Source: Anaerolineae bacterium (GTDB taxonomy: Bacteria; Chloroflexota; Anaerolineae; B4-G1; SLSP01). From it: a stretch of 33,154 nt of DNA. The notes below the pieces were generated by a model. The model was not told the DNA's origin. It made no database searches and worked only from the letters and a program-made list of their open reading frames with translations. Below are positions 31,132 to 33,154 of the stretch, one piece after another (the stretch's first letter is position 1; each line of letters opens with the position of its first letter). Made by a program: the position numbers and the translations under genes. The DNA is taken from positions 1 to 33,154 of the forward strand of contig JALOOJ010000078.1 in the NCBI GenBank assembly GCA_025454475.1, in the 5' to 3' direction.

Positions 31132-32298
31132 ATGGATAGGGTGAGACTTGCGGTGATCGGTATTGGCAACATCGGCAATCTGCATCTGGGAAACATCGAG
31201 CAGCAGCCGAAAGTCGAGCTGACGGCAGTATGCGATATCGTCCCGGAGAAGGCCAAGGCCGCCGCGGAGAGATATGGGGTCAAAGCCTATTTCGACTCGG
31301 ATGCGTTACTGGCGGACAAGGTCTGCGATGCGGTAATCATCGGGACACCGCACTATTTCCACACGACGATTGGCATTGCAGCAATGGCCTCGGGCCACCA
31401 CGTGCTGGTCGAGAAGCCGATCTCGGTCCACAAGGCCGACTGTGAGAGGTTGGTTGCCGCTCACGCGGATAGCGGAATCGTCTTTGCGGCGATGTTCAAT
31501 CAGCGTACCGATCCTGCCTATCAGAAGATCCGCGACCTCGTGAAGTCGGGGGAGCTGGGTAAGCTGCTGCGCGTCAACTGGATCATCACGAACTGGTTCC
31601 GCACGCAGGCCTACTACGATTCGGGTGGGTGGCGCGCGACGTGGCGGGGTGAGGGCGGCGGCGTACTGCTCAACCAGTGTCCCCACAACCTGGACCTGCT
31701 CCAGTGGATCGTTGGGATGCCGCTGCAGGTCCGTGGGTTCTGCGATATCGGCAAGCGGCACACCATCGAGGTGGAGGACGAAGTGACGGCCTATATGGTC
31801 TACCCCGACGGGTGTACGGGGCTCTTCGTGACCTCCACAGGCGAGGCGCCGGGGACGAACCGGCTCGAGATTGCCGGCGACCAGGGCAAGGTGGTGTTGG
31901 AGAACGACCAGATCACGTACACCCGCAACGAGGTCCGTGCCACGGAGTTCCTACGTACCTCGCAGGCGTCGTTCGCCAGGCCGGCGACTGAAACGATCGA
32001 TGTCCCTTACGATGGGCACGGAGGCCAGCACGCGGCGGTGCTGGAGAACTTCGCGGATGCGATCTTGCAGGGGACGCCCCTGATCGCGCCGGCGGAGGAA
32101 GGCATTCATTCGGTGGAGTTGGCAAACGCGATGCTCTACTCATCACTGATGGGGAGACCGATCGATTTGCCGCTGGACGGCGCGGCATATGAGGTTGAGC
32201 TCAAGCGGCTCATCGCCAACTCGACGTTCGCGAAGGAGACGACGGACTCGGGAGCGCCCGCCGAGGCAGATATGGCGGCCTCGTTCAGTAAGAGCTAG
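31132..32298 (+). CDS. Gfo/Idh/MocA family oxidoreductase
   Basis: A 388-residue NAD(P)-dependent sugar dehydrogenase-like protein. GIGNIG (10-15) binds the nucleotide, EKP is at 94-96, and GGGVLLNQCPHNLDLLQW carries the His and Asp of the substrate helix. FNQRTDPAYQKIRDLVKSGELGKL is characteristic of a subfamily common in polysaccharide degraders. A strong GGAGGG site precedes the ATG at 31132. It follows the larA-like gene by 48 bases that are largely hairpin repeat. Substrate unknown. Confidence 0.92.
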   Translation: MDRVRLAVIGIGNIGNLHLGNIEQQPKVELTAVCDIVPEKAKAAAERYGVKAYFDSDALLADKVCDAVIIGTPHYFHTTIGIAAMASGHHVLVEKPISVHKADCERLVAAHADSGIVFAAMFNQRTDPAYQKIRDLVKSGELGKLLRVNWIITNWFRTQAYYDSGGWRATWRGEGGGVLLNQCPHNLDLLQWIVGMPLQVRGFCDIGKRHTIEVEDEVTAYMVYPDGCTGLFVTSTGEAPGTNRLEIAGDQGKVVLENDQITYTRNEVRATEFLRTSQASFARPATETIDVPYDGHGGQHAAVLENFADAILQGTPLIAPAEEGIHSVELANAMLYSSLMGRPIDLPLDGAAYEVELKRLIANSTFAKETTDSGAPAEADMAASFSKS

Positions 32299-32369
32299 GG
32301 GCACTGGGGGCAGGAGATCGGGGATTGGGAAGGCACCGGATGGAGCGGAGCTTGGTAAGGAGGGGTCCT

Positions 32370-33131
32370 ATGGACAAGGCGGATATCGGGATTATCGGAT
32401 TGGGCGTGATGGGCCAGATGCTGGCGCTGAACATGCAGCGGAACGGGTTTCGCGTTGCCGGGTATGACCTGGACGCTGCCAAGGTCACCGCGCTCAGCAA
32501 GCAGGGGCCTGTCGGCTGCAACGATCTCAAGACGTTCGTAGCGGTGTTGGAGAGGCCGCGACGCATCCTGATGATGGTTCCGGCGGGCAAGCCGGTGGAT
32601 GCGGTGATCAGGGATGTTAAGGGTCTGCTCGATCCCGATGACCTGCTCATCGATGGGGGCAACTCTCACTTCACCGAGACGGAGCGCCGCACGGGTGAGT
32701 TGGAGGCATCGGGTATTCGTTACATCGGCACCGGGGTGAGCGGGGGTGAGTATGGCGCCCTTTGGGGGCCGGCGATCATGCCCGGCGGGCAACGTGAGGC
32801 CTGGGAGCGGATGAAGCCGGTGTTTGAGGCAATCGCAGCGAAAGTGGACGGCGAGCCCTGTGTGGCGTACATGGGTCCTCGTGGGGCGGGACACTACGTG
32901 AAGATGGTGCACAACGGCATCGAGTATGGCGATATGCAGCTTATTGCCGAGATCTACGACGTGCTGCATCGTGGTCTTGGTCTACCGGCAGCCAAGCTAC
33001 ACGAGGTGTTCGCGAAGTGGAACGTGGGCAAGCTGGCCTCCTATCTCATCGAGATCACCGCCGACGCGAGTGCAGCCACCGAGATGCCATTCCTGACCCC
33101 AAACGCAACAACTTCCCGCAACGCGCCCTGA
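32370..33131 (+). CDS. 6-phosphogluconate dehydrogenase, C-terminally truncated
   Basis: The N-terminal half of a decarboxylating 6-phosphogluconate dehydrogenase of the long (Gnd/GntZ) type, which oxidises 6-phosphogluconate to ribulose 5-phosphate. Visible: GLGVMG (10-15), LLIDGGNSHFTET (92-103), GTGVSGGEYGA (120-130) and the catalytic signature GHYVKMVHNGIEYGDMQ with Lys178 and Asn182. After SYLIEITAD (about residue 232) the sequence ceases to resemble the family and a stop occurs at residue 254, while intact proteins have about 470-480 residues. The helical C-terminal domain is therefore missing, through rearrangement or an assembly break near the window edge. AAGGAGG precedes the ATG. 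Confidence 0.85.
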   Translation: MDKADIGIIGLGVMGQMLALNMQRNGFRVAGYDLDAAKVTALSKQGPVGCNDLKTFVAVLERPRRILMMVPAGKPVDAVIRDVKGLLDPDDLLIDGGNSHFTETERRTGELEASGIRYIGTGVSGGEYGALWGPAIMPGGQREAWERMKPVFEAIAAKVDGEPCVAYMGPRGAGHYVKMVHNGIEYGDMQLIAEIYDVLHRGLGLPAAKLHEVFAKWNVGKLASYLIEITADASAATEMPFLTPNATTSRNAP

Positions 33132-33154
33132 CGTGCTACGACCGAAGCCCCGAA

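Overview
The window is a GC-rich (about 60% by eye), gene-dense stretch of bacterial DNA from a carbohydrate- and uronate-catabolising heterotroph. No rRNA, tRNA, transposase, phage gene or CRISPR array was seen. The mix of five Gfo/Idh/MocA oxidoreductases, metal-dependent amidohydrolases, a URO-D family protein, GH94 and GH50-like enzymes, a UxaE-type tagaturonate epimerase, frequent GTG starts and strong GGAGG ribosome sites would suit an uncultured Chloroflexota, Poribacteria or similar polysaccharide degrader. That assignment is an inference; nothing here fixes the phylum.

Layout. (A) 1-2474, + strand: the end of a D-2-hydroxyacid dehydrogenase, then a sugar-phosphate-isomerase-like TIM barrel and a Gfo/Idh/MocA dehydrogenase. 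(B) 2657-11412, - strand: eight closely spaced genes that look like one operon (read right to left: Gfo/Idh/MocA protein, amidohydrolase, GNAT, FGGY sugar kinase, AraA-like isomerase, class III aminotransferase, Gfo/Idh/MocA protein, LysM protein). (C) 11585-19924, + strand, divergent from B: Gfo/Idh/MocA protein, GH94 cellobiose-type phosphorylase, cupin, amidohydrolase, GH50-like glycosidase, URO-D family protein. (D) 19998-27002: a LacI-type regulator with a strong promoter and palindromic operator, then a uronate module: UxaC, an AEC carrier, UxaE, an SDR resembling mannonate oxidoreductase, and a HAD hydrolase. (E) 27051-33131: proB, proA, a LarA-like protein, a fifth Gfo/Idh/MocA protein and a truncated 6-phosphogluconate dehydrogenase.

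How it works together. UxaC, UxaE and the SDR give a continuous route from galacturonate or glucuronate through tagaturonate/fructuronate to mannonate; mannonate dehydratase is not in the window. GH94 and the GH50-like enzyme, neither with a visible signal peptide, point to intracellular breakdown of imported oligosaccharides. The isomerase, kinase and Gfo/Idh/MocA sets suggest additional unusual sugars.

The most unusual feature is not a protein. Regions C-E (about 12.9-31.1 kb) are studded with tiny hairpins built on an invariant T-CAGA-A core whose flanking stem bases differ from site to site but stay complementary (for example GCCGT/ACGGC, CCCAT/ATGGG, CCGGT/ACCGG, AGCGT/ACGCT). They occur singly or in tandem with 12-14 bp periods, in leaders, between genes, and in frame inside coding regions (uxaC, uxaE three times, the larA-like gene). 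A three-copy array sits exactly where the LacI gene has lost roughly 55-60 codons and its frame. Other small hairpin repeats with different loops (AGTA near 0.6 kb, CGGA in proB), a second dispersed family (AGCGTCGTAGCG) at gene ends, and a perfect 30-bp palindrome in a coding region suggest a genome invaded by short palindromic elements.
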